This document shows, in pieces, positions 52,206 through 61,616 of a stretch of 64,000 bases of DNA. Every line of letters starts with the position of its first letter. The first letter of the stretch is position 1. Under the pieces are notes generated by a model that searched no databases, had not been told where the DNA came from, and saw only the letters and a program-made list of their open reading frames with translations. The stretch is from Paenibacillus tengchongensis. GTDB lineage: Bacteria; Bacillota; Bacilli; Paenibacillales; Paenibacillaceae. The position numbers and the translations under genes are program-made. Where the stretch lies: contig NZ_WACP01000014.1 of assembly GCF_008973665.1 (NCBI RefSeq), positions 119,284 to 183,283 on the forward strand. The letters run 5' to 3'.

Positions 52206-52880
52206 ATGATTCATATACTTGTAGTAGAGGATGAACGGCATGTCCGCCGGCTGATGGAGGCTGTATTGAAGCGTGAAGGCTACGTGGTGTTTACCGCTGA
52301 AGACGGTCTCAGGGCACTTGAAGTACTTGAAGTGCAGCACATCGATCTCATCATTCTTGATATTATGATGCCCCATATGGACGGCTATGATTTCGCGAAG
52401 GAGCTGCGGGAGGCCGGAAGCCAGATTCCGATTCTGATGGCTACAGCCAAGCATCTGCCGGAGGATAAGAAGAAGGGCTTCCGTCTCGGCACCGACGATT
52501 ATATGACCAAGCCGATTGATACCGAAGAAATGCTGCTGCGGATTCAGGCACTGCTCCGCCGCTCGCATATTGCGAATGCCCGCAAGCTGGTGATCGGCAA
52601 GGTGATTCTCGATTATGATGCCCTGACAGTAACACGGGACGACGAGAAACAGACACTGCCGCAAAAAGAATTCTATCTGCTGTACAAGCTGCTCTCCTAT
52701 CCCGACCGGATATTCACCCGCATTCAGCTGATGGACGAAATTTGGGGCATGCAAAGCGAAAGCACGGATACCACTGTGAATGTGCATATTAACCGTCTCC
52801 GGAAGCGTTTTGAAGGGTATCCCGAATTTGAACTGGTGTCTGTCCGCGGTCTAGGTTATAAGGCGGTGCGGAAGCTATGA
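52206..52880 (+). CDS. OmpR-family response regulator
   Basis: A 224-residue response regulator: acidic pocket E8-D9, phosphoacceptor D52 in IILDIMMPHMDGYD, the conserved lysine in DYMTKPIDTEE, and a C-terminal winged-helix domain ending VRGLGYKAVRKL. GGAG lies 8 bases before the ATG. It overlaps the histidine kinase gene by ATGA. With the downstream ABC exporter it resembles Bce/Bmr-type antibiotic or envelope-stress modules, though the exporter here is of a different class. Confidence 0.94.
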   Translation: MIHILVVEDERHVRRLMEAVLKREGYVVFTAEDGLRALEVLEVQHIDLIILDIMMPHMDGYDFAKELREAGSQIPILMATAKHLPEDKKKGFRLGTDDYMTKPIDTEEMLLRIQALLRRSHIANARKLVIGKVILDYDALTVTRDDEKQTLPQKEFYLLYKLLSYPDRIFTRIQLMDEIWGMQSESTDTTVNVHINRLRKRFEGYPEFELVSVRGLGYKAVRKL

Positions 52881-53932
52881 ACAGACTGGGTATCCGGTTT
52901 AAAGAGCGAATCACCCTGCCCTTCGTCTTTTCGCTGATGGTCTTCTTTATTTTCCTGATTACTGTCACCATTATCGGTTTGTTGTTCTTTCTGGCCCACT
53001 CTTTCGGATTGTTAAAAGAAGAAATTGCCCAGGACGGGACTGCACTGTCCATCATTATCTTAATTTCCTGCACCCTTATCGGCACGACGATATCAGGATT
53101 TGCCAGCCGCAGGATGGTGCAGTCCATCCGGGAATTTATTGAAGCGACCAACCGGCTGGCTACCGGCGATTTCTCGACGCGCCTATACTTGAAGAGCCCT
53201 CCCGAATACCGGATACTGTCCGAGAACTTTAACAAGATGGCGGAGGAGCTGGGAGGCATGGAGATTTTGCGCACCGATTTCGTAAACAATTTCTCCCATG
53301 AATTCAAGACGCCGATTGTTTCAATTAAAGGGTTTGCCGAAATTCTGAAATACGATGATCTCTCCAAAGAAGAACGGGATGAATACCTGGATATTGTCAT
53401 CGAGGAATCCGCACGGCTCGCCGCGCTGGCCTCGAATGTGCTGGAGCTATCCAAGATCGAGACACTGACGATTCTGGCGGATAAACAAAAATATAATGTC
53501 GGAGAGCAAATCCGCCAGTGCGTCCTGATGCTTGCCGCCAAGATGGACAAAAAACAGCTGGAGCTGAACGTCAATCTTCACGATTATCCGCTGACCGGCA
53601 ACAAGGAGCTGCTGAATCAGGTCTGGCTTAATCTGCTGGACAACGCCATCAAATTTACACCTGAGCATGGCCGCATCGCCGTCGGCATGAAACGGACCGC
53701 AGATTCGGTTGTCGTCCTCATCCATGACAGCGGCAGCGGTATCGCCCGGGAGGCCATACCGAAGATCTTCGATAAATTTTACCAGTCCGATACCTCCCAC
53801 TCGACTATGGGCAATGGCCTCGGCCTGACCATCGTGCAGCAAATCGTTCATTTGCACGGCGGGACCATCACCTGTGAAAGCTCGCCCGGCCAGGGAGCTC
53901 TGTTTACCGTTACGCTGCCTGTGGAGGGATAG
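52877..53932 (+). CDS. Sensor histidine kinase (HAMP, HisKA, HATPase)
   Basis: A 351-residue membrane kinase. Two membrane helices (FVFSLMVFFIFLITVTIIGL and TALSIIILISCTLIGTTISG) enclose only a very short loop, so it senses in or near the membrane. HAMP region follows, then H141 in NNFSHEFKTPIVSIKGF, the N box NQVWLNLLDNAIKFTPE, and NGLGLTIVQQIVHLHGG. It is coupled to the response regulator by ATGA. A terminator follows at 54004-54028. Confidence 0.93.
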   Translation: MNRLGIRFKERITLPFVFSLMVFFIFLITVTIIGLLFFLAHSFGLLKEEIAQDGTALSIIILISCTLIGTTISGFASRRMVQSIREFIEATNRLATGDFSTRLYLKSPPEYRILSENFNKMAEELGGMEILRTDFVNNFSHEFKTPIVSIKGFAEILKYDDLSKEERDEYLDIVIEESARLAALASNVLELSKIETLTILADKQKYNVGEQIRQCVLMLAAKMDKKQLELNVNLHDYPLTGNKELLNQVWLNLLDNAIKFTPEHGRIAVGMKRTADSVVVLIHDSGSGIAREAIPKIFDKFYQSDTSHSTMGNGLGLTIVQQIVHLHGGTITCESSPGQGALFTVTLPVEG

Positions 53933-54003
53933 TGTTATCCGGGTCTATAAGGAAACTAAACCTAACCAATACGTACGCTGTGAAGATGTCTCACACGCTA
54001 CTT

Positions 54004-54028
54004 AACCGCCTTATCGAAGGCGGTTTTT
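54004..54028 (+). terminator. Intrinsic terminator of the two-component operon
   Basis: AACCGCCTT-ATCG-AAGGCGGTT followed by TTT gives a nine-pair stem. Confidence 0.8.
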
Positions 54029-54139
54029 ACTTTGGGCAGCAAATCTTTCTTATTTTCAGATTCATTTCTGAAAAGTTAACGTTCAGTTTATCTTTTTCCG
54101 GTAACATAACTGATATCATCAAATAAAGGAGTCGGAATT

Positions 54140-55891
54140 ATGCTCACGATACTTAAGTACTTAAAACCGAAGGAATGGGCTCTCTTCGGCGTCACCGTCC
54201 TGTTCATTGTTGCACAGGTGTGGCTGGATCTGAAACTGCCCGATTATATGAGCGAAATTACCCGGCTTGTACAGACGCCCGGCAGCGAAATGAGTGAAAT
54301 TATGGCTACCGGCGGCTGGATGCTGCTGTGTGCGCTCGGCAGCTTGGCCACCTCGATTATTGTCGCCGGGATTGCGGCGCAAATCGCCGCCAACTTCTCT
54401 TCAAGGCTGCGTTCCAAGCTGTTTAATAAGGTGCAGGCCTTCTCGATGGAGGAAATCAACAAGTTCTCCACCGCCAGCTTGATTACCCGTTCGACCAATG
54501 ATATTACGCAGGTACAGATGCTGATTGTCATCGGGCTGCAGCTGCTGATCAAAGCTCCTATTCTTGCCGTTTGGGCACTGCTCAAGATCACAGGAAAAAG
54601 CTGGCACTGGTCGATGGCTACCGGCGTTGCTGTCGGCGTACTGCTCCTGATTGTCGGCATCTGTGTCGTGCTCGTGCTGCCAAAATTCCAGAAGCTGCAG
54701 CAGCTGACGGACAACCTGAACCGTGTGGCCCGTGAGAACCTTACCGGCCTGCGGGTCATCCGGGCCTACAATGCCGAAGGCTACCAGGAGCATAAATTCG
54801 GCGAAGCCAACAATGTGCTCACCCGGACAAATCTGTTCGCAAATAATGTCCTGGCTGTGCTGATGCCAAGCATCACGCTGATTATGAGCGGTCTGAGTCT
54901 GGCGATCTACTGGATCGGCGCCACCCTGATTCAATCCGCAGGCGTTAACGATAAGATGGATCTCTTCTCGGATATGATCGTCTTCTCTTCCTATGCGGTG
55001 CAGGTGGTTATGGCCTTTATGATGCTGATCATGATCTTTATTCTGATGCCGCGCGCCCATGTCTCGGCCAAGCGGATCAACGAAGTGCTCGACACCAAGC
55101 CAAGCCTTGCGAACGGCGAGCTTACCGGCTCCCAGGCCAAGCTTGTCGGCGAGGTTGAATTTAAGAATGTCAGCTTTAAATATCCCGATGCTGAAGATTA
55201 TGTCATCAAGGATATCAGCTTCACGGCCAAGAAGGGCGAAACTGTCGCCTTTATCGGATCGACCGGCTGCGGCAAGAGCACGGTCGTCAATCTGATCCCC
55301 CGCTTCTATGATGCTACGGTGGGCGAGGTGCTGGTTGACGGCATCAACGTAAATCAATATGAACAAAGCGCGCTCCGCAACAAGATGGGCTATGTATCCC
55401 AGAAAGCCGTGCTGTTCGGCGGAACCGTAACCTCAAATATCGCCTTTGGAGACAACGGCAGCGATGTGGCCGCTGAAGTGGTAGACGCCGTATACACCTC
55501 CCAGGCTTCGGATTTCGTGGAGAAAATGGACGGAAGCTATGAGGCGCACATTGCCCAAGGCGGCTCGAACCTGTCCGGCGGCCAGAAACAGCGTCTGTCG
55601 ATTGCCCGGGCGATCGCCCGCCGTCCGGAGATTCTGATCTTCGACGACTCCTTCTCGGCGCTGGATTATAAAACAGACCGCAAGCTGCGCAGCGAGCTGA
55701 AGAAAGAGTCCCGCGGCACGACCATGCTGATCGTCGCCCAGCGGATCGGCACCATCAAAGACGCGGACAAGATTATCGTCCTGGAAGCCGGCCGTATCGC
55801 CGGTATGGGTACACATGAAGAACTAATGGAGTCCTGCGATGTGTACCAGGAAATTGCTTACTCCCAACTCTCCAAGGAGGAACTGGCCTAA
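54140..55891 (+). CDS. ABC exporter half-transporter with degenerate ATPase site
   Basis: A 583-residue type I exporter half: six membrane helices in residues 1-320, then an ATPase domain with Walker A GSTGCGKST at about 373-381, signature LSGGQKQRLSIARAI and Walker B ILIFDDSFSALD. The usual catalytic glutamate is D503, as in the degenerate partner of heterodimeric exporters (BmrC, LmrC, TM287). It overlaps the next gene by one base (TAATG), so the two are translationally coupled. It would export drugs, peptides or lipids. Confidence 0.92.
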   Translation: MLTILKYLKPKEWALFGVTVLFIVAQVWLDLKLPDYMSEITRLVQTPGSEMSEIMATGGWMLLCALGSLATSIIVAGIAAQIAANFSSRLRSKLFNKVQAFSMEEINKFSTASLITRSTNDITQVQMLIVIGLQLLIKAPILAVWALLKITGKSWHWSMATGVAVGVLLLIVGICVVLVLPKFQKLQQLTDNLNRVARENLTGLRVIRAYNAEGYQEHKFGEANNVLTRTNLFANNVLAVLMPSITLIMSGLSLAIYWIGATLIQSAGVNDKMDLFSDMIVFSSYAVQVVMAFMMLIMIFILMPRAHVSAKRINEVLDTKPSLANGELTGSQAKLVGEVEFKNVSFKYPDAEDYVIKDISFTAKKGETVAFIGSTGCGKSTVVNLIPRFYDATVGEVLVDGINVNQYEQSALRNKMGYVSQKAVLFGGTVTSNIAFGDNGSDVAAEVVDAVYTSQASDFVEKMDGSYEAHIAQGGSNLSGGQKQRLSIARAIARRPEILIFDDSFSALDYKTDRKLRSELKKESRGTTMLIVAQRIGTIKDADKIIVLEAGRIAGMGTHEELMESCDVYQEIAYSQLSKEELA

Positions 55892-57651
55892 TGGATACCA
55901 ACATCAAGCAACCCGGCACGTTCAGCAAGCTTCTCCGTTATTGCCGGAGCCATATCCCTGTTGTGCTGATTGCCGTTATCAGTGCAGCCCTCGGGACCGT
56001 ACTGACCCTGCTCGGACCGGATCAGCTCAAGGAAATGACCGATCTGATTACCCAAGGCATTGTCACCGGCATTGATCTGGATGCCGTAGCTTCCATCGGC
56101 CTGTTCCTGGTGGCCATTTACGCCATCAGCGCCGGATTGTCCCTGCTGCAGGGCCTGATTATGTCGTCGGTTACGCAGAAGGTCTCCAAGCGCTTAAGAG
56201 GCGACCTTGCGCGTAAAATGAACAAGCTTCCGATCTCTTATTATAATAATTCGACCACCGGCGATATTCTCTCCCGCGTGACGAACGACGTGGATACAAT
56301 CGGGCAAGCCCTGAACCAAAGCGTCGGCATGCTGGTTACTGCCGCTGCCATGTTCGTCGGTTCTATCGTCATGATGCTGAAAACAAATGTGATTATGACC
56401 ATTACGGCCATTGTCGCTACAATCATCGGCTTCGCTCTCATGTCGGTAATTATGAAGAAGTCCCAGAAGTATTTCCAGAGCCAGCAGGAATACCTCGGGA
56501 AGATCAACGGGCATGTGGAAGAAGTATACACCGGACATACTGTTGTCAAAGCCTACAATGCGGAAGCGCAAATGCGTGATACCTTTGAGGGTTTGAACCA
56601 GAATCTGAAGACCAGTGCCTTCAAAGCCCAGTTCCTCTCCGGTCTGATGATGCCGATTATGATGTTTATCGGGAACCTTGGATTTGTGGCCGTCTGTGTG
56701 GCTGGCGCTATCCTGGCGACGAACGGAGATATCTCGTTCGGGGTCATTGTGGCCTTCATGATGTACGTCCGCTTCTTCACCCAGCCGCTCTCGCAGATCG
56801 CCCAGGCGGCGCAGAGCCTGCAGTCGGCATCTGCGGCCAGCAAACGCGTCTTTGAATTCCTCGAAGCTGAAGAAATGGATGATGAAAGCCATAAAGCAGT
56901 GCAGCTGACCAACGCTGCGGGCCATGTGAAGTTCGACCACGTACAGTTTGCATACGAAGGTACGGATAAGCTGGTAATCAAGGACTTCTCCACAGAGGTG
57001 AAGCCCGGACAAAAGATCGCCATCGTCGGTCCTACCGGCGCCGGCAAAACGACGTTGGTTAACCTGCTGATCCGCTTTAATGAGCTGACAGGCGGCGAAA
57101 TCTACATCGATGATACCCCGATCAGCAGCCTGACCCGGGAGAACATTCACGACCAGTTCTGTATGGTCCTGCAGGACACCTGGCTGTTCGAAGGCACGAT
57201 CCGTGAGAACCTGGTCTACAACCAGACCGGCATTACCGATCAGCAACTGCAGAATGCCTGCAAATCGGTTGGCCTGCACCATTTCATCCAGACGTTAAGC
57301 GCAGGTTACGACACTGTACTGAACGACAAGGTCAATCTGTCTGCCGGCCAGAAGCAGCAGCTGACCATCGCCCGCGCCATGCTCAAGAATGCGCCGATGC
57401 TTATTCTTGACGAAGCGACAAGCTCGGTTGATACCCGGACAGAGCTGCTTATCCAGCAGGCCATGGACCAGCTTATGGAAGGCAGAACCTCCTTCGTCAT
57501 CGCTCACCGGCTGTCTACGATCAAGAATGCCGATGTCATTCTGGTGCTGAAGGACGGGGATATTCTGGAGAGCGGCAGCCACACCGAGCTTCTGGCCAAG
57601 AACGGCTTCTATGCCGAGCTTTATAACAGCCAATTCGAGCAGGCTTCCTAA
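55891..57651 (+). CDS. ABC exporter half-transporter with canonical ATPase site
   Basis: A 586-residue partner of the preceding protein: six membrane helices, Walker A GPTGAGKTT from residue 380, Walker B MLILDEATSSVD with catalytic E508, but a slightly altered signature LSAGQKQQLTIARAM. The pairing of a degenerate and a canonical site is that of BmrCD/LmrCD-type heterodimers. The two-component genes upstream may sense the same stress, although a terminator separates them. Confidence 0.92.
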   Translation: MDTNIKQPGTFSKLLRYCRSHIPVVLIAVISAALGTVLTLLGPDQLKEMTDLITQGIVTGIDLDAVASIGLFLVAIYAISAGLSLLQGLIMSSVTQKVSKRLRGDLARKMNKLPISYYNNSTTGDILSRVTNDVDTIGQALNQSVGMLVTAAAMFVGSIVMMLKTNVIMTITAIVATIIGFALMSVIMKKSQKYFQSQQEYLGKINGHVEEVYTGHTVVKAYNAEAQMRDTFEGLNQNLKTSAFKAQFLSGLMMPIMMFIGNLGFVAVCVAGAILATNGDISFGVIVAFMMYVRFFTQPLSQIAQAAQSLQSASAASKRVFEFLEAEEMDDESHKAVQLTNAAGHVKFDHVQFAYEGTDKLVIKDFSTEVKPGQKIAIVGPTGAGKTTLVNLLIRFNELTGGEIYIDDTPISSLTRENIHDQFCMVLQDTWLFEGTIRENLVYNQTGITDQQLQNACKSVGLHHFIQTLSAGYDTVLNDKVNLSAGQKQQLTIARAMLKNAPMLILDEATSSVDTRTELLIQQAMDQLMEGRTSFVIAHRLSTIKNADVILVLKDGDILESGSHTELLAKNGFYAELYNSQFEQAS

Positions 57652-57672
57652 AAACGCCGCACTTAAAATAAC

Positions 57673-57720
57673 AAGGGCCGAATCCCGCTGCCGGAGCAGC
57701 AAGGGATTCGGCCCTTGTTT
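57673..57720. terminator. Strong bidirectional terminator
   Basis: ACAAGGGCCGAATCCC (57671-57686) and GGGATTCGGCCCTTGT (57703-57718) are a perfect 16-bp stem, with an A-run before and TTGTTTAT after. Confidence 0.9.
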
Positions 57721-57748
57721 ATAAGGTGATATTGCGGAATGCTAACCG

Positions 57749-57804
57749 GGGGTCCCCGCAAAGTACCTGAATTAGCATCATGAGTCACCTCACTTTGTGG
57801 GGCT
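57749..57804. repeat. Palindromic repeat element, copy 1
   Basis: A 56-bp unit beginning GGGGTCCCCGCAAAGT and ending ACTTTGTGGGGCT. CCCCGCAAAGT and ACTTTGTGGGG pair as a hairpin with one wobble. The first 28 bases are identical to copy 2. Units of this type resemble REP-like elements. Confidence 0.85.
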
Positions 57805-57812
57805 GAATACCA

Positions 57813-57869
57813 GGGGTCCCCGCAAAGTACCTGAATTAGCTTCTATGAATCACTTCACTTTGTGGGGCT
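57813..57869. repeat. Palindromic repeat element, copy 2
   Basis: A 57-bp unit with the same first 28 bases and the same CACTTTGTGGGGCT end as copy 1; the middle differs at a few positions. The spacing of copies is 64 bp. It ends one base before the stop codon of the cardiolipin synthase gene. Confidence 0.85.
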
Positions 57870-57870
57870 A

Positions 57871-59313
57871 TTAAAGTATTGGGGACAGCAGCCGGGCTAC
57901 GGCCTCCTTGAACTTGAGCAGTTTGCTCCGCACTTCATACCGTTCGAGCGTCAGCTCGAAGCAGGAATGGCTGTCTTCGAGGAACAGGTCGTGCAGCTGC
58001 CCGGCCAGCTTGGGATCACAGATCAGCGCGCTGACCTCGAAGTTCAGGCGGAAGCTGCGGGTATCGATATTCATCGTACCTACGGAGGCTACTTCCTGGT
58101 CGACGACAATCGTCTTGGCGTGCATGAAGCCTTTCTGGTACTGCAGAATTTTGACCCCGTAAGGCAGCAGCTCGCCTGCATGCGACAGCGTGGCCGGATA
58201 CACAAACATGTGGTCCGGTTTGTTCGGAATCATGATCCGCACGTCGACGCCGGAGAGCAGCGCGATTTTGCAGGCATCCATAAAGCTTGAATCCGGAATG
58301 AAATAGGGCGTCTGGATATAGATGCTCTTCTTGGCGGAGGCAATCAGCTTCAGATACATGTTCTTCAAATGCTCCGTCTGCGAATTCGGCCCGCTGGTAA
58401 TGATCTGCACTACACTGTCGCCGGTATGCTTCCCGGTACGGAAGGCCAACTGCTCAGGATGAACGGTGTTGCGGCTGGCCGCCTTATTCCAGTCCATCAT
58501 GAACCGGCCTTGAATCTGGTCAACCGCACCTCCCTTCATCTTCAGGTGGGTGTCGCGCCAGTAGCCCATTTTCTTATCGAGCCCGAGATATTCGTCGCCG
58601 ACGTTGAAGCCGCCGATATAGGCGATCTCTCCGTCGATAATGCACTGCTTCCGGTGATTGCGGTTGTTGATCCGGAAATTGATCAGCCGGAACAGCGACG
58701 GAAAGAATACTTCTACCATGCCCCCGGCCTCGATCAGCTCCTTGAAGAAGGAGCGGGAGGTGCGTCTGGAGCCGACCTCATCGTAAAGCACGCGGACAAT
58801 CACGCCTTCTTTGGCCTTCAGGGTCAGTTCATCCCGCAGTCTTCTCCCCAGATCATCGGGCTGATAGATATAATATTGAATGTTGATTTCATGTTTTGCT
58901 TGGCGGATATCTTCAATTAGAGCATCGAACTTCTTCCGCCCGTCGTCGAAAATCTGCACCTCGTTGTCATTGGTAATGAGCGCATTGGAGGAACGTAAAT
59001 TCATCTTCAGCAGGTCGGCGTACTTGGCCGACAGCCCTCCCTGGTAATCGACATGCATCACCTGCTCGTCCACTGCCGCCTGCAGGTACATCCGTTCGTC
59101 AAGGGTGAGCCTGTAGAAATTCTTTTGCTTCAGCTGCCGGCCGAAGAAGACGTAGAAGATAAATCCAAGCCAGGGAATAAAGAATAAGACCATCAGCCAG
59201 GCCCAGGTGGAGCCGATGTCTCTGCGTTCAATAAACACCACAACTCCGGCCAGTAGTATGTTGGTAATGGTGATGAAGGATAGAATCGCGGGAAAAATAT
59301 TGCCGAATTCCAA
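57871..59313 (-). CDS. cls: Cardiolipin synthase (PLD superfamily), TTG start
   Basis: A 480-residue enzyme. Two N-terminal membrane helices (IFPAILSFITITNILLAGVV, STWAWLMVLFFIPWLGFIFY) precede two phospholipase D domains. The HKD motifs are NHRKQCIIDGEIAYIGGFN and GFMHAKTIVVDQEVASVGT. It makes cardiolipin from two phosphatidylglycerol molecules. Start: TTG at 59311-59313 is 9 bases after AAAGGGG; upstream in-frame starts would add a basic tail. It lies next to two-component systems, matching a role in envelope stress. Confidence 0.93.
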   Translation of the reverse strand: MEFGNIFPAILSFITITNILLAGVVVFIERRDIGSTWAWLMVLFFIPWLGFIFYVFFGRQLKQKNFYRLTLDERMYLQAAVDEQVMHVDYQGGLSAKYADLLKMNLRSSNALITNDNEVQIFDDGRKKFDALIEDIRQAKHEINIQYYIYQPDDLGRRLRDELTLKAKEGVIVRVLYDEVGSRRTSRSFFKELIEAGGMVEVFFPSLFRLINFRINNRNHRKQCIIDGEIAYIGGFNVGDEYLGLDKKMGYWRDTHLKMKGGAVDQIQGRFMMDWNKAASRNTVHPEQLAFRTGKHTGDSVVQIITSGPNSQTEHLKNMYLKLIASAKKSIYIQTPYFIPDSSFMDACKIALLSGVDVRIMIPNKPDHMFVYPATLSHAGELLPYGVKILQYQKGFMHAKTIVVDQEVASVGTMNIDTRSFRLNFEVSALICDPKLAGQLHDLFLEDSHSCFELTLERYEVRSKLLKFKEAVARLLSPIL

Positions 59314-59474
59314 AGTGGTGTACCCCTTTCTGTCTGTTTTTTTGCGCGCAGGCTGCCTGTTGCTATACATTATAGTTATCGGCATAGCCGGGCTATAATA
59401 TTTAGCTAATCTTTAGGCTCTACTTAGATTGTGTAAAGATAGACAAGCTATAACTGTTTCTAGGGGGGATTTCT

Positions 59475-60179
59475 ATATTTACGATACTGATTGCCGACGA
59501 TGAGCCGGAAATTGTAGAACTGTTGCAGCTGTATCTGGAAAAAGATTACACGATCGCCAAAGCCGGGAACGGCCAGGAGGCGCTGCAGATCGTTGAGACC
59601 GAGGCCGTCGACCTAGCCATTCTCGATATTATGATGCCGGAGATGGATGGCCTGCAGCTGCTGAAGCGTATCCGCCGCATCTGCCACATTCCTGTCCTGC
59701 TGCTGTCGGCCAAGAGCCAGCACCATGATAAGATTCTCGGTCTGGAGCTCGGTGCCGACGATTACATCTCCAAACCGTTCAACCCGTTGGAAGTCGTTGC
59801 CCGTGTGAATGCCATGTTAAGAAGGGTGCATCATTTCGATGTCGTTCCCCCGGAGAAGGAAGAGCCCAAGCTGCTTGTCCTCGGCAAGCTGACGCTCGAC
59901 CTGGACGCCTGCCTGCTGCATATTTCCGGAGAGCCGGTGGCGCTGACCTCCACCGAATTCAAGATCCTGAAGCTGATGATGGCTGAACCGGGCCGGGTGT
60001 TTACGCGCAAACGAATTTATGAGGCCGTATGGGAAGACTTCTATATGTATGAAGATAACAGTATCATGGTGCATATCAGCAATATCCGCGAGAAGATCGA
60101 GCGGGATTCCAAGAAGCCGGAATATTTAAAGACCATCCGGGGATTGGGGTACAAAATCGATGCGCCAGTGGAGAACTAG
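59475..60179 (+). CDS. OmpR-family response regulator, probable ATA start
   Basis: A 234-residue response regulator. The acidic pocket ILIADDEPEIVELLQ lies upstream of any ATG, GTG or TTG; the only start that keeps it with a good site is ATA at 59475, 6 bases after GGGGGG (59463-59468). A TAA at 59451-59453 closes the frame upstream. D51 in LAILDIMMPEMDGLQ is the phosphoacceptor, and the winged helix ends IRGLGYKID. Alternatives are a sequencing error or a rare ATA/ATT start. It overlaps the kinase gene by 20 bp. Confidence 0.85.
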   Translation: MFTILIADDEPEIVELLQLYLEKDYTIAKAGNGQEALQIVETEAVDLAILDIMMPEMDGLQLLKRIRRICHIPVLLLSAKSQHHDKILGLELGADDYISKPFNPLEVVARVNAMLRRVHHFDVVPPEKEEPKLLVLGKLTLDLDACLLHISGEPVALTSTEFKILKLMMAEPGRVFTRKRIYEAVWEDFYMYEDNSIMVHISNIREKIERDSKKPEYLKTIRGLGYKIDAPVEN

Positions 60180-61575
60180 AAACCAACGCCCGCTGCAGAC
60201 ATCGCTTGCCTTCGATTTCCTGCGTTTCCTGCTGATTATTGCCTTCCTTGTGCTAGCCGTCTATCTGTTCATCCAGATGGACATCACACACAAGCTGAAG
60301 GATTACCAGATCGCCGATCCCGAGCTGCGGCTTGAAGCCAGTCTGTATGCGGTCGATCCGCAGTCGGGAGAGGATACGGCCAAGCTGCTGCGCAGCGGCG
60401 GCTGGCTGGAAATCCTGGACGGGGACAAGCAGGTGGTCAGCGTGATCGGAACCAAGGGCGATGCCGCTGACGCCTACACAGAAGAACAGCTGTACCGTCT
60501 GCTGGAGAATAGCACGGACCAGGTGTATTACTATTCACTGACCCGCTACGACGACGGCGGTTCGGCAAACTGGCTGATGCTGAAGCTGCCGCGGAACCGG
60601 ATTGATATTACCATTAACAGCTACCCTTTTTTGTCGACGCTGAATCAGCCGGTTACCTCCTATGTCCTGATCGGAGCGATTATTCTCCTAATGCTTGTGG
60701 TGGTGTACAGCTATTCGGTGGCGCGGCGCATCCGCAGGCCGCTGCGGACGATCATCGCAGGCCTTAATCAGATGATTCAGGGCAACTACCATACGCGGAT
60801 TGTGGTGGAAGCGGAAGAGGAATTTATGCAGATGGGGGAACGGTTCAATTACATGGCCGATGTGATCGAGAAGACGACCGAAGCCAAGCGGCTGGCCGAA
60901 GAGAGCAAGCAGCGGATGGTGATGGACCTCTCCCACGATCTGAAGACCCCGATCACCAGCATCCAGGGCTATGCCCAGGCGCTGTACGAAGGCAGAGTCG
61001 GCGATCCGGAGCGCCAGCGGAAATACTTGACCTATATTTACAACAAATCCTCACAGGTTACCAGGCTGATCCAGAATATGGTCGAGCTGCTCAAGACCGA
61101 TTCGCCGGATTTCCTGCTGCGCATGGGCCGGCATGAGCTGGGGGATTTCCTGCGTGAGATCATCGCAGATACCTATGGCGAAATTGAGCAAAAGCAGTTT
61201 AAGCTCTTGTTCAACGTCCCTGAAGAACCCGTATATGCCCGCTTCGATCCCGAGCTGCTCGCACGCGCCGTGCATAATCTGATCCACAATGCGCTGGCGT
61301 ACAATCCGCCCGGCACGCAAGTGCGGATCGCGATCCTCCCCGAAAAGCAGCATGTGGCTATTGAAGTCGCCGATACGGGGATCGGTATTGCTTCCGAGCT
61401 TAAGGCAACGATCTTTGATCCGTTCGTCCGCGGAGATGAAGCACGGTCTGCCTCCGGCGGAACGGGGCTGGGCCTCGCCATCGCCCTGAAGAACCTGCAG
61501 CGCATGGGCGGAACGCTTGAACTGGACGGGAGCGGCGCAGAACCCACAGTGTTTACGATCAAGCTTCCCACCTGA
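60160..61575 (+). CDS. Sensor histidine kinase
   Basis: A 471-residue kinase: first membrane helix FLRFLLIIAFLVLAVYLFIQ, an extracytoplasmic domain of about 140 residues, second helix SYVLIGAIILLMLVVVYSYS, HAMP (RRIRRPLRTIIAGLNQM), H259 in VMDLSHDLKTPITSIQG, N box AVHNLIHNALAYNPPGTQ and GTGLGLAIALKNLQRMGG. It overlaps its response regulator. The larger external domain suggests it senses an extracellular or membrane signal. The gene ends at a hairpin at 61580-61616. Confidence 0.92.
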   Translation: MRQWRTRNQRPLQTSLAFDFLRFLLIIAFLVLAVYLFIQMDITHKLKDYQIADPELRLEASLYAVDPQSGEDTAKLLRSGGWLEILDGDKQVVSVIGTKGDAADAYTEEQLYRLLENSTDQVYYYSLTRYDDGGSANWLMLKLPRNRIDITINSYPFLSTLNQPVTSYVLIGAIILLMLVVVYSYSVARRIRRPLRTIIAGLNQMIQGNYHTRIVVEAEEEFMQMGERFNYMADVIEKTTEAKRLAEESKQRMVMDLSHDLKTPITSIQGYAQALYEGRVGDPERQRKYLTYIYNKSSQVTRLIQNMVELLKTDSPDFLLRMGRHELGDFLREIIADTYGEIEQKQFKLLFNVPEEPVYARFDPELLARAVHNLIHNALAYNPPGTQVRIAILPEKQHVAIEVADTGIGIASELKATIFDPFVRGDEARSASGGTGLGLAIALKNLQRMGGTLELDGSGAEPTVFTIKLPT

Positions 61576-61579
61576 GCGT

Positions 61580-61616
61580 GGAATCGCCCCCGGCCGGTGG
61601 CTCAGGGGGCGATTCC
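61580..61616. terminator. Hairpin at the end of the kinase gene
   Basis: GGAATCGCCCCC (61580-61591) and GGGGGCGATTCC (61605-61616) pair perfectly over 12 bp. There is no T-run, and the right arm lies inside the last codons of the convergent Asp23 gene. Confidence 0.6.

Noticed and set aside
53932..54126. 64-codon frame after the histidine kinase
   Set aside because: It runs through the terminator hairpin at 54004-54028 and has no homology or ribosome binding site.
54401..55366. 321-codon minus-strand open frame
   Set aside because: Antisense to the first ABC exporter gene; composition (His/Gln/Asp rich) is that of a shadow frame.
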